Shown: piece after piece, positions 43,091 to 53,324 of the stretch
Layout of the letters: every line of letters begins with the position of its first letter
Position numbering within the stretch: position 1 is the stretch's first letter
Source: Patiria miniata
Lineage: Eukaryota; Echinodermata; Asteroidea; Valvatida; Asterinidae
DNA length: 64,000 nucleotides
Direction: 5' to 3'
Assembly: GCF_015706575.1 (NCBI RefSeq)
Contig: NW_024037070.1
Coordinates: 801,874-865,873 of the forward strand
Made by a program: the position numbers and the translations under genes
The notes under the pieces: generated by a model
The model's input: only the letters and a program-made list of their open reading frames with translations
Databases searched by the model: none
Told to the model about the DNA's origin: nothing

Positions 43091-44287
43091 TTAAGGCACC
43101 AATCCTGCATGATTAAAAGATGCTAATTAGGTCATTTTTGCCTCGCAGGATATTTTGCCAAGCACATATGCCTTAGTTTGTTACAACTGTTGAGCAATTA
43201 TGAGATTTTAAGGCCGTTCAACATTTTCAAAGTTTTCAAATTTCGAAAATGTGGGTGGGTTGGTCAAGTTAAATTATTGAAAATCAAAAATCGAAAATCA
43301 CTTTTTTCTTAATTTAAAAGATTGACAAACAAACCCAAAAGCTCTTTTGACTTGCCAATTCAACTCCCTGCATTCCGATTCATTTGCTTTTAACCCTTTG
43401 CCTGTTATACGGGGGTACATGCATCTGGTAGTACCCTATGTACCGTACATGCACAATGTTCTGTGTATTGTATACGTCTATCGAAGCACCATTTGCATGG
43501 GGACCAGTTAAGTATAGACTTAAAGCACACGTAAAGTCAGTGGGCTGTGCAAATGAAGCGGAATACCAGGTTCATTTGTCTTAATACACGCCTCGAGCGT
43601 CGGTTACCAATCGCGACAACGAAATAAAGTAAGACTACTTGGGCAACCTGCATGGTTAGTGTGCATTACGTGTGTATTACCTGCGGTTTCAATAAACGAG
43701 GCAGCACCCACGCCTGGAAAGCTCAATTTGAGAGTTCAATCTTTATTTTTCCATCCAAAACGAATGAAATTTCTAAATAAACTCCATGAATAATGGGATT
43801 CATTACACCTCTTTACGCCAAGACAATAGTTAATTTTTGTTTAGAGCGAGCTGATACTTATTACCACCATGGAGCTCCTTTTTATAGCTCTATGTTATCA
43901 CTAGTTTTACATGTTTCCAGGTGGATTCCCTACATACGGGAATGCCAGTGGGCTGTGCTGTTGGTAAGGTATCGTATACGGGCTGCAGCTGAATTCCACC
44001 GTCACTGAACCGGACATTTGTTAAGTTTTTTTTATTGAATGGAAAATCAAAATTTTAAGATGTTAAGTAAACAAACCAATTTAAAGTGCTAAGAAGCTTA
44101 GTTCTCGTTTAAACAAATTTGTGAAACAATGGGGTTTAAATTTAGAAATTATTCCATGAATATATGTTATGTCTTGTGTGCAGTTGTACAAGTGGGTCCA
44201 TGATAACACTATTTCAGTAACTAATTCTGGTGAATATGATACCAAAAAATACCACAATGTCTAAAATGCCAGGGATAACCTACTTAC
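43091..44287 (-). other. Centriolin intron, nothing recognised
   Basis: No coding or repeat signal that I can name. Mixed composition. Confidence 0.4.
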
Positions 44288-44610
44288 CATCCAATGGTGT
44301 TCATGGACATTGCAGAACAGACTCCCTTGGGGTAAAATAATGGTCCTGCTATTCTTGCCCCTCTCTGTTTGAGCACTCTCTGATTTCCCCTCTGTTCCTG
44401 CCATTCCATCACAAGTATGGGTATTTTCCTCAGAATTATGACCAGAGTCTCTAAGTGGAGTTGGTTGTGAAGGGACTGTGGTTCTTAGCACAAGTCCAGG
44501 TGTGGGGGCCCCTTGCAGTGATATGGGTACCTGGGTAATGACTGGTTGACTGGTAGGGGATACCACTCCCGATTGGACTGTTGGGGTTTCTTGAACAATA
44601 CCTCGAGTTC
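44288..44610 (-). CDS. CNTRL: Centriolin exon: Pro/Thr-rich linker to coiled-coil start
   Basis: 323-nt exon; acceptor ttatccctcttgtcag and donor ATG|GTAAGT. It completes a split Gly codon, then 107 codons (residues 117-223) ending NVHEHHWM in phase 0. The first two thirds are low-complexity and rich in Pro, Thr, Val, Gln and Ser (TPTVQSGVVSPTSQPVITQV), and so probably unstructured. The last part LPQGSLFCNVHEHH matches the IPMGVLHCNVPEHH segment I recall from human centriolin just before the coiled coil. In vertebrates the preceding linker is also Pro-rich, so a disordered linker is conserved in character rather than sequence. Confidence 0.88.
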
Positions 44611-45150
44611 CTGACAAGAGGGATAACATGTAAAAACAAAAGCAATGATGACAAAAATTAGCTTATTATCCTTTAAATAAAAACAAAAATACAAACTATA
44701 CAATATGGTAGATCTTCACAAAAATTGAAAGGGGAGATTTCTGCAAATACTTGTCAAGTTTACAATAAATTATCTAATTAATACATGCTAGCTATATCGC
44801 AGACTGCAAGTCATCACATGCTGCAAGGGTGAGGCCAGCTATTGTACATATACGGCAGTGTGTGGAATGTCTCAAATGTACATGACCTTCATCTTGGAAA
44901 CCAATGGTTTACAACAATAGGGTCTCTATTGTGTGTGCATACAGACACACAGTCATTTTTTGCTATGCTTTCGAGGATCGGCTTTGTGTTTTCCTTTGTT
45001 CCCTTATCTAAACCTTTCCCATAGACCACGCAAACCAGCATTTGAGGACAAAGGGACCTTCAATCGAGACCACAAAAGAACCTTTGTGCTCCCTTTGAGT
45101 GTAATCCTCGGTCGTAAAGCCATAAAGAACACACACACACACGCTAACAT
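44611..45150 (-). other. Centriolin intron, possible MITE relic
   Basis: Around 44,930-45,115 are words related to the MITE that follows ('tcctttgttccc', 'aatcctcggtcg'), perhaps a decayed copy. Nothing else. Confidence 0.35.
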
Positions 45151-45512
45151 GTTTGTTTAGGGTGTAAACCAAGGATTTTCTTTGGTTCCTCTTCCCTTTT
45201 CCTTTGTTTGTACTTCTAACTTTTTCGCCACAGCTCTCATTGGTTTTGTACGCGTTTTCTAATCGAGGTCATCCTCGATTTGGTCCCTGTCCTCGATTCA
45301 CCGATGATGTTGCTATGTGTGTCCTTGATTTACACCATGGTGTAAATCGAGGATTTTCTTTTGTTCCTCTACCCTATTCCTTTGTTTGTATACTTCTAAC
45401 TTTTTTGCAACAGCGCTTATTGGTTTTGTACACATTTTCCAACCGAGGAGTCCTCCACTCAGTTTCTGACCTCGATTCACATGTGTGTCCTCGATTTACA
45501 CCATAAACAAAC
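45151..45512. mobile_element. Tandem dimer of the 'GTGTAAATCGAGGA' TIR element
   Basis: Unit 1 runs from GTTTGTTTAGGGTGTAAA (45,151) to about 45,340, and unit 2 from there to ACACCATAAACAAAC (45,512). The joint is a palindrome TTACACCATGGTGTAA. Both share 'cttttttgcaacagc', 'tcctcgatt' and other words with the copy at 60,315. Confidence 0.75.
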
Positions 45513-45897
45513 GCACCCAAGTGTGTATTTGCCTGCAATCAGGGACCCTTATTGTCCCTCTTTTAATTGTACTCTAACTTTTTAGGAAGACCTCCCATAT
45601 GTTTTGTACAAGATTGTAAATTGGGGACCGTCAGGAAATTGGGGACCCTATTATGCTCTAGTGTTCAACATCCACTATTGAATGCAGAAACAAACTCAGC
45701 AACCCTTAAGTGAACAGGGATGGTTAAATGAAATGAACCTCCAGTTGCTGCTCTGCAGTCACTGCTCCCTCTCTCCACGCCCCAGAATGTCCCAAGAAAT
45801 AGTTGACTACCTTTGCCACATTTATTTCCTCAAACTGAAAAAGCTGCTGGTATTTTGATTGTAGGCACTCCCTCCTCCATGATATACCTTTTCCTGC
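45513..45897 (-). other. Intron, nothing recognised
   Basis: No features recognised before the start of the inverted duplication. Confidence 0.4.
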
Positions 45898-46249
45898 CAA
45901 TTTTCATCTATTCCACATCCCTGTCTATGGACATACCATTTTTCAACCCAATCGGATGTGTACTTTGGAAGATATAGCAACTGGAAAAATGCACCTTTTG
46001 TATGACGTGATGTGACACAATTGTAGCGAACCATCTTCGGATGGTGGTCTAAATGTCTGCCAAGCCTTAAGTCAATCAGACATGGGAAAGTGCCAGAGGG
46101 TATGGTTGGGAAAAAAAAAAACATGTTCAAACCCTATAGATAGAGAACAAATTAAAAATAATAACCTTTGTGTTGAAATTCCATTAAAAGTGTTAAATTT
46201 TGTAAGCAGAATAAAATCGTGGGTGTGTTTTATTTTCTCTGTACACCAG

Positions 46250-47235
46250 TGATTATATCTTAGGGAGCGACTTTTGTGCTCTGAACAAATATGCAGATGA
46301 TACTGCTTTGTCTGGGACGATTTTTAATGAACGAAACAGCCTACAGGAATGAAGTTCTGAAACTACTTCAATGGTGTGAACATAATTCCTTAGTTCTTAA
46401 TGTGAAGAAAACAAAAGAAATTGTATTTGATTTTTGCAGGGACAGAAATCAGATTGAGCCAATTGTAATTAATGACGAAACTGTGGATATTGTGACTGAA
46501 TACAAATACTTAGGTACATGTATTGACAATCGGTTGAACTGGAATTCTAACACGGCGAACATATTCAAAAAGGCCAATCAAAGAATGTATTTCCTTTATA
46601 GGAAACTCTAATTTTTGAGGATAGATGAAACAATTTTAAAGTTATTTTATCAAAGTACTATCCAATCCGTCATTACTTTCTGTTGTGTTGTTTGGTTTAA
46701 CTTACTTCATGTGAGTGACCGCAAAAAGATGAGCGTGTAACAAAGAATGCTGCTAAGATCATTGGCTGCGAATTGAATGATGTGTGGGATATTCTGGAGG
46801 GCACAATGCGTGCAAAGTTTGAACAGATCAAAGGTGACATAACCCATCCACTCAATTCATCTATTGTTGTTAATCATTCTGGGAGGGTCCGCCAAATTGC
46901 CACTAAAACCAATCGTTTCAAGAATTCTTTTCTGCCTTGTGCAGTCAGTACATTCAATTCCAGCTTTTGCCGATAGTTTACATTATGTTATGGATTCCTG
47001 GTGTTTTTATATGGGTTTTTACATACATGTATCTTACAATGGGATCGAATTTATTTGTATATTGTATGTATGTGGATGCTGTGTTATACAGTTGGGTTTT
47101 TTTGGTTGTCCGTTAATATGTCTTTTAAAATTTTAGTGTTTAATAACTTGTACATCAGGAAAACAATTTTCATGTATTTTTCTTTTTAATGCGTGACGAA
47201 TAAATAATCTTTATCTTGATCTTAATCTTAATATT
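46250..47235 (+). mobile_element. LINE RT fragment (YADD) with 3' end, left arm
   Basis: KYADDTALSG near 46,285 is the RT catalytic motif. It is followed after a frame change by LLQWCEHNSLVLNVKKTKEI, then IVTEYKYLG and CIDNRLNWNSNT, typical of the region after YADD in L2/Rex1-like LINEs. A further frame at 46,773-46,976 includes HSGRVRQIATKTNRFKNSF. The 3' tail is an ATCTTAATCTTAAT-like repeat near 47,205-47,235. 5'-truncated and frameshifted. Confidence 0.85.
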
Positions 47236-47290
47236 TAAAAAAATCGTAAAAAAATCTACGACTTCATTTCTAATTTTGTTTATTAGTACT

Positions 47291-47400
47291 ACAGTGGAAC
47301 GCCGCTATACCGAACACCACTATACCGAACATTCGGCTATACCAACATCATCCTTGGCTCCCAGGTTTTTGTGTACAAAACGTACCGAACATTGTTGTTA
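47291..47400 (+). repeat. TIR-MITE-like segment (ACAGTGGAACGCCG)
   Basis: It begins ACAGTGGAACGCCGCTATA with repeated 'ataccgaaca' and is related to the pogo-like ends at 62,334. The mirrored copy is at about 54,312-54,421. One end only was identified. Confidence 0.5.
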
Positions 47401-48239
47401 AAAAAATTCAACAGATTTACAAAAAAACTACTAGTTACAAAATCTATATTAAACGCTGTTTGGGCCATTTGTTTTTATTCCCAAACATCAAACAACACAT
47501 AAACATAGTGTTTGAATGTTGAAGAGTTATAGATGTCTTGTATTTCCCCAGAAAGATAGAAGGGAAAAGTTGATCATGACGATTGGACATTCCCTTATAT
47601 GTGTTTTTAAAAATGGCATTTTTGATGTCGTCATTGTGACGTCACACATTTTTCAAAATGTTGTGGATATACCTATTGCCTAACAAACCTAATACAAAAA
47701 GAATTTTGATTTTTAGCATATTGCGTTCGTGAGATAATGGCAAATGTCTCCAAAACTTCAAAAATATATTTTAAACCACATGGTGATGTCATGATGACGT
47801 CACCTCAATTTTTATCTAAAACACACATACCAAGTGTCAACCCAATCAGACTTCCCGTTCATGAGATATAGGGGCTGAAAGTATGCACGTTTACAATGAC
47901 GGCATATGTCCCATGATGACGTCACATGTCCCATGATGACGTCACATGTCCCATGATGATGTCACCACTGCATCTATCTTCCCGAACGACCTTTGCTATG
48001 TGCTTCATAACCATGTTAAGTTTCATTGTCATACGACTTTGTTTTATGCCCGAATTGTTCACGAGGAAAAAAATGTGTACAAAGTCTATGGCATTTGGGG
48101 TAGAAAAAGATGAAATAGTAAAAAAAAAATTTAAAAAAAAGAAGTAAAGAAACAAAGGCTTTTCCGCAAGGTTTTGCCGAAAAGCCAAAAATGCACATTT
48201 AATGTGACATCACACGACTTGTGATGATGCCATCATCAT

Positions 48240-48775
48240 GGGCCTTATTCACAAGTTTGCCATTTTTGTTGAAATCCCTGAACATATATCACTAATTCTT
48301 AACTGTTGAATGAGATGGCGCCAGACTATTTTTGCAGGCATAATGCAGCCTTTTTTTACAGTCATTTTTTGTAATCAGGCTTTAAACATTAGGGAACGTT
48401 TAATTACAAATTTTAAATTATTCATTTAAGCAGACTGGAATTAATTAGTAATTAACTTGCTTTCAAATTAGGTTTTGCCCTTCACCAACGTTTAAACACT
48501 GTATACTCAGTGTGTTACCTCCCGAGTGAAAGCTGGAAAAAATCACTCGGGTGGGACTCGAACCCACGACCTCCTGCTTTCTAGTGCAGATGTCTTACCA
48601 CTCGACCACTGAGCTAACAGGATCGGTTGGCTGATTCGAATCTGATGTACATAGCAGTGGGTACCGCATAAACTATTATAAGATGGAGTTTTGCTTTCAT
48701 TTTTCTACACGAGTTCCAAAAATGAAGAGTTTACCTCACTCTCAATCCAATATGGCCAATTCGTGAATAAGGCCC
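48240..48775. mobile_element. 536-bp TIR element containing a SINE
   Basis: Ends GGGCCTTATTCAC...GTGAATAAGGCCC are inverted repeats. It lies in the CRE-rich repeat ('atgacatcac' on the right). The inverted-duplication arm breaks off inside it at 48,389, and its right-arm counterpart lacks the part beyond. Confidence 0.65.
48542..48618 (-). repeat. tRNA-like sequence, SINE head
   Basis: The minus strand reads GTTAGCTCAGTGGTCGAGTGG (box A) and GGTTCGAGTCC (box B) with an anticodon-like stem CTGC/GCAG and a T-arm. The anticodon loop appears to be 8 nt and lacks the usual U33 context, and the acceptor ends do not pair cleanly. I therefore read it as a tRNA-derived SINE, not a functional tRNA gene. 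Confidence 0.7.
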
Positions 48776-49143
48776 ATGACATCACTTAAATTTCCATCTA
48801 TAACACATCAATGTCTATGTACAGACAAAGTTTCAAAGTAAAATGATTCACAATGTTATTTTTTTCATGACTAGTTGTCAATTTGTCACAACTAGTCATT
48901 CAATTATGCAAACGTGTATTTTCTTTTCTATTACATATCGTGATTCTTTTTTTCAAGCTTTTTGTTTTCAAAACAAATATCACCAAATCCCAACACAGGT
49001 TACGGTTAGTTGTGAAAAAAATATCACAATAACTCAAAATATTTCAAAATTAGTTTGAGAAATTCAAGATGTCCAAAAAATTTACTCAAGTATTTTACAA
49101 CTTCACTGCCACCAGATGTTGGTGAGATAAATATAATGAAAAA

Positions 49144-50961
49144 CTAGAGGTAAACGCAGAGTGGTCGGGCAGGCAATCTGTTCATCAACACTACCGAGTT
49201 GAGTTATGAATAAATTTATGTAAGAACAAAGGATCACGAAATTAAATCCTTTCCAGTACAATCAATTATTTGGTTTAAAACAATGTATCTTTAACGGTGT
49301 GATATATTTTAGTCAACATTCTATGTAGGCCTACACATACAAGTTATTTTTGGCTTCATGACGCCATTATTCAAAAACGGGAAGTGAATACTGATTAAGT
49401 TCGGAGTGGATAAATGTTCGTTGTGAAGTGAAATAACGTACGAAAATAAGGGAAATACTAGAGTTTCGCGTTTGTTGAGTAACAAACGCAGAGTGGTCGG
49501 GCGGACAGCCTTTTCATTATACACTGCCCAGTTAAGTTAGGAATATACGTTTATGTAAAAAAAAAGGATCACGAAATTAAATCCCTTCAAGTACAATCAA
49601 TGTTTCAAAAAGTATCTTTAACGGTGTGATAAATTTCAGTAAACATTCTATGTGCACAAAAGTTATTTCTGGTTTGATGACGTCATCAGTCAAAAATGGT
49701 TAGTGAATACTGATAAAGTTCGGAGGGGATAATTTTTCATTTTAAAATTAAAATAATGTATGAAAATATGGGAAATATAATTGTTTGTATTAATATCACG
49801 TAACTTCCGGTTTGATGACGTATTTATAACACCTAACTTCCGGTTTGATGACGTCACAGCATTAGAGATCCAAAGGTGAACATTGTAATGGATATCATTA
49901 TTTGGACTTGGGATCAAATGATAGAATTAAATTAAAACTTTGATCTTTTTCAAATTCTCCTTAAAGTAACTTCCGGTCTGATGACGTCATGAATTTGAAA
50001 CCTTGCCAAGTTATCTGTGGTTAATCAGAGAATGTCAAGGGGCGATTTGGTAAAATTTGGACGGATGGTTTTTCAGTTAAAGAAGGGAAACTCTATTTTA
50101 TGTGCCGATAGGGGGCGTCCTTTCGGATGATGACGTCATTACACTGTTTTTTGGGCGTCTTGCATTCCTCACTAAACACTTTCATAATATATGTCTGTAG
50201 TGAAATGCTTCCGCTTTTGAGTTATATTCAGTTTTTATTGTACTTCCGGTAACACCGGAGGTAAAGGTCAAGCGGTTTTGCGTCCGGGAACACGAAATGT
50301 TTCTCACGGCATAGTCTACAACCTCACGAAAAAACGAACACGATACTCTATTTAGTTCAAAAGATATAACGCAAACTATTTTGTCAAAGTTTGCCCTTAA
50401 ATCGCTTGTAATTTGATACCTGATGACGTCATGATGACGTAACAAAATTTATAACATCTTCATAACATGGTACAAGTTCACACAAGGTTTTGTGATCATA
50501 CCGTGAACCGTTCGGAAGAAATGCTGCTTTGTTTTGATGTCAGGCTAACGTCTTCATTTTGAATTCACCTAACTTTGACCTTCCGATAGACCCGGAAGTA
50601 AAGGTCAAGCGAGTTCACGTATACGACAAAAACTGTTTAGCGATTAATGGTCTATCTGATTACAGAATATAAACGTCATTGATTGTTTAGTTCAAGAGTT
50701 ATAGGTGAAAGTAATTGGTCACTTTTTCAGATAAAATCACTTGTAATTTGACACCTGATGACGTAATCATGACGTCAGAGTAATATGCACCACTTCGGAT
50801 GAGGGTCGATATATATTGAAAGTTACAAGTTCATACCATATACCGTTTAAGAGAAAATCCGCGGAGAAGTATTGTCCGGAAAAAAAAAGAAAGAAAGAAA
50901 GAAAGAAAGAAAGATTAATCGTAACAGATCCAAAGAGTGGTCGGGTTGTGCCCGACCACTC
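49144..50961 (-). mobile_element. CRE/ETS-rich Helitron-like element(s) with matching ends
   Basis: The hairpin 50,935-50,961 has stem GAGTGGTCGGG and loop TTGTG, following a (GAAA)n run. The same arm occurs singly at 49,159-49,169 and 49,491-49,501. The second is followed on the minus strand by stem-loop TTTGTT-ACTC-AACAAA and CTAG (49,458-49,461), the first by CTAG at 49,144-49,147 without a clear stem-loop. The interior has ACTTCCGGT and TGACGTCA blocks at 49,800-50,780. Two right ends suggest nested copies or an end duplication. Confidence 0.6.
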
Positions 50962-51700
50962 AAATAGACTTGCACTTGTGTACAAACATATGGCTGTTTC
51001 GGCAACTTTTTTGTGTGACATGTGACATGTAAAGTTTCAAGTATAAGTTCCATCCAAGAAGGATGTGTTGTTCTGTTTATAATAAGTGATCACATTCTCA
51101 TAGGGCTTTGAATTATGATGTCATCATGATGTCACATCAATTTTAATCTATAACACATCCCATTTTAGGTACACACCAAGTTAAACCAAATCATATACAC
51201 AGTAGGAAATTGCAGAGTGATGAGTTATGCAGACAAATAGTTATGCAGACACATACATGTCGGCCGTAGTAAAATGCTTATTTAATGTGATGTCACATGT
51301 CTAGGTGCATACCAACTTTCAACTCAATCAGACCTGTAGTTCAAATTACGATACACTTCCGGTTTAAACCAGAAAGAAGGGTCACATGATTTTGCACGTA
51401 ATATCAGAAATGAAGATCCTGGATTATTCTATCAACTCCCGTAAAAAGAAAATCATGCCTCTCACAGTTGATTTTATATTGATTTTCAAAGATTAAATCT
51501 AGAAATCTTTGATTGCTTGTAATCTAATACTTGATGTCATTACCAAAAAGCTTGAGAGATAATGTTATTCACTGTTCGATTTGAAGCAATTCTGGATTAA
51601 ATCTCTCGCATCCGATTTTTCAGAGCTAAGGTTTCAAGGCATGTTCAATGTAACTTCTGGTCTAGTGATGTCATCAATCTCCCCCCCCCCCCAACTTGTT
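50962..51700. repeat. Further CRE-type repeat, decayed
   Basis: It starts with a stem-loop TTGT-GT-ACAA (50,976-50,985) and the single arm GGCTGTTTCGGC (50,992-51,003), identical to the hairpin stems at 21,748 and 21,805. It continues with decayed TGATGTCA sites, CCGGTTT and related modules, similar to 18,090-18,560. A C-run lies at 51,681. Confidence 0.55.
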
Positions 51701-51807
51701 GTTAGCATGAAGTTGGTTGCATGTTCATCAATTATAAAAAAAAAAAGACTTCAGCAAATTTCGCCCCACTCATCAACTGATTATTCATTTTAAACTTTTT
51801 CCAACTT

Positions 51808-53324
51808 GCCTCTAATAATAATGATAACAGATAATTTATAAGGCGCACAGTATCTGGAGAACCATTCAAAGGCGCCGGTCACTAGCAAATCACTGTGGTT
51901 TAAATGATAGATTGAAAAGATGAGTCTTAAGATGGCATTTGAATGATGACATCAGTTGTGTCCCTTAACTCGTCTGGCAAGGAATTCCAGAGACGCTGTG
52001 CACAGCTGGGTTTTGTGGGCATTGAGTTTTAGTAGATTGGCCGCCATCCACCTGCGTATGTTGTCTAAGCATGTTTCAAGGATGTGCTGTGTGTTGGTAT
52101 CATCGTCGGGTATACTGGGAAAAAAGGTGGCGTACAAAATGTATTTATTATCCACATCCAACAGCAGAAAAAAACGCCAATTACAGGACTGGGTTAAAAA
52201 TATTAGTAAAGCTGTGTGTCATCTGCGTAAAAGTGGCAATGCGGCCAAGGGGAGATATATATATAAGGTAAAGAGCAGAGGCCCTAAAACAAATCCTTGT
52301 GGCACACCATATAGCTGAGCTTGGAGTCTTTGGATAATTCCCCTGATAAATGAACAGACTGAAAACGATTATGTAAATATGATTTTAACCAATCGAGAGA
52401 AATTCCATGAACCCCAAATTGATGCTGTCATCTATGCAAGAGGATGTCATGGTCGATGGTGTCAAAGGCTGCTGATAGGTCAAGTAGAACTAACAGAACG
52501 GCCCTTTTGTTGTCATGTGGAACCTGGTATATGCGGATTAGAAATCATCACGCAAATGGTGCTCAGTGAGATGGGCGTTCAACCTGGCAGCAACTACCTT
52601 TTCAGCAGCATTCGACATAAATGATAAGTTGGAAATTGGGCAATAATTATTTGGATCGTTATGGTCAAGTGATTGTTTCTTCATAACCGGTGTGATGAGA
52701 GCGCTCTTGAAGCAATCTGGGAAGTGGCCAGAAATGAGTGATCTGTTAATTATTGCCGTTATAGGCCCAATCAACACGTTGATGTGTTCCCTCACCATGG
52801 ATGTTGGAATCGGATCAAGGGTGCAGGATTTCGTGGGTGAGTTCTTGATGACCTTCATTACTTCCTTGTCAGAGGCGGTGGTTAAGGTTGTGAGGGGGGG
52901 TTGATGAAACTCAAAATCTGCTTCAAACGGGTCAATGTTGGGGCCAGCGTGTAGGGGTATGTCGTCTCTGATTTTGTTGATCTTGTCTTTGAAAAATCAG
53001 AGAAGCTGTTGACCATTGCTGTGGCGTTTGGGAATGATGGGAGACTGGGTGTGGTTTTCCTGTGCATGAGATGGTTGATAACCTGGAAAAGGGCTTTTTG
53101 ATTACCCTCACAGTCATGTATTTTATCGGAGTAATAGTTGGCCTTGTAGTTGTTGAATTTGGCTTTAACCAATTCTCGCTGAGTTTTGAAAAGATCGCGG
53201 TCTACCTGGAGGTCAGATAAACGCCAGCGTTGTTCAAGTTGTCGTTGCTGGCGTTTAGCTGAAGCTATGTCCTCGTTGTACCAAGGAACCTTAGGTTTGA
53301 CCAAAATCGTGCTGGTTTTGGCTG
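51808..53324 (-). mobile_element. CR1/L2-like LINE fragment, cut at 53,324
   Basis: Minus-strand pieces: VPWYNEDIASAKRQQRQLEQ (linker after the endonuclease, 53,290), SCTLDPIPTSMV near 52,825, ALITPVMKKQSLDHNDPNNY, and after frame changes TNTQHILETCLDNIRRWMAA with LLKLNAHKTQL near 52,040. It ends in a TAATAATAATGATAA-like tail near 51,810-51,830. The upstream part is cut off abruptly where the right arm of the inverted duplication begins. Confidence 0.85.

Larger units (their letters stand above)
45898..48389 (+). repeat. Left arm of large inverted duplication (2,492 bp)
   Basis: Near-identical reverse complement of 53,325-55,814, judged by reading (only scattered substitutions and homopolymer length changes). 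It contains, in order, a LINE RT fragment, a TIR-MITE-like segment, CRE-rich modules and a hairpin at 48,157-48,186 (stem GGCTTTTC/GAAAAGCC with one C-C mismatch). The arm ends inside a separate TIR element. Confidence 0.92.

Noticed and set aside
48542-48618. Possible functional tRNA gene
   Set aside because: Anticodon loop length and context and the acceptor ends are wrong, and it sits in a transposon; a tRNA-derived SINE fits better.
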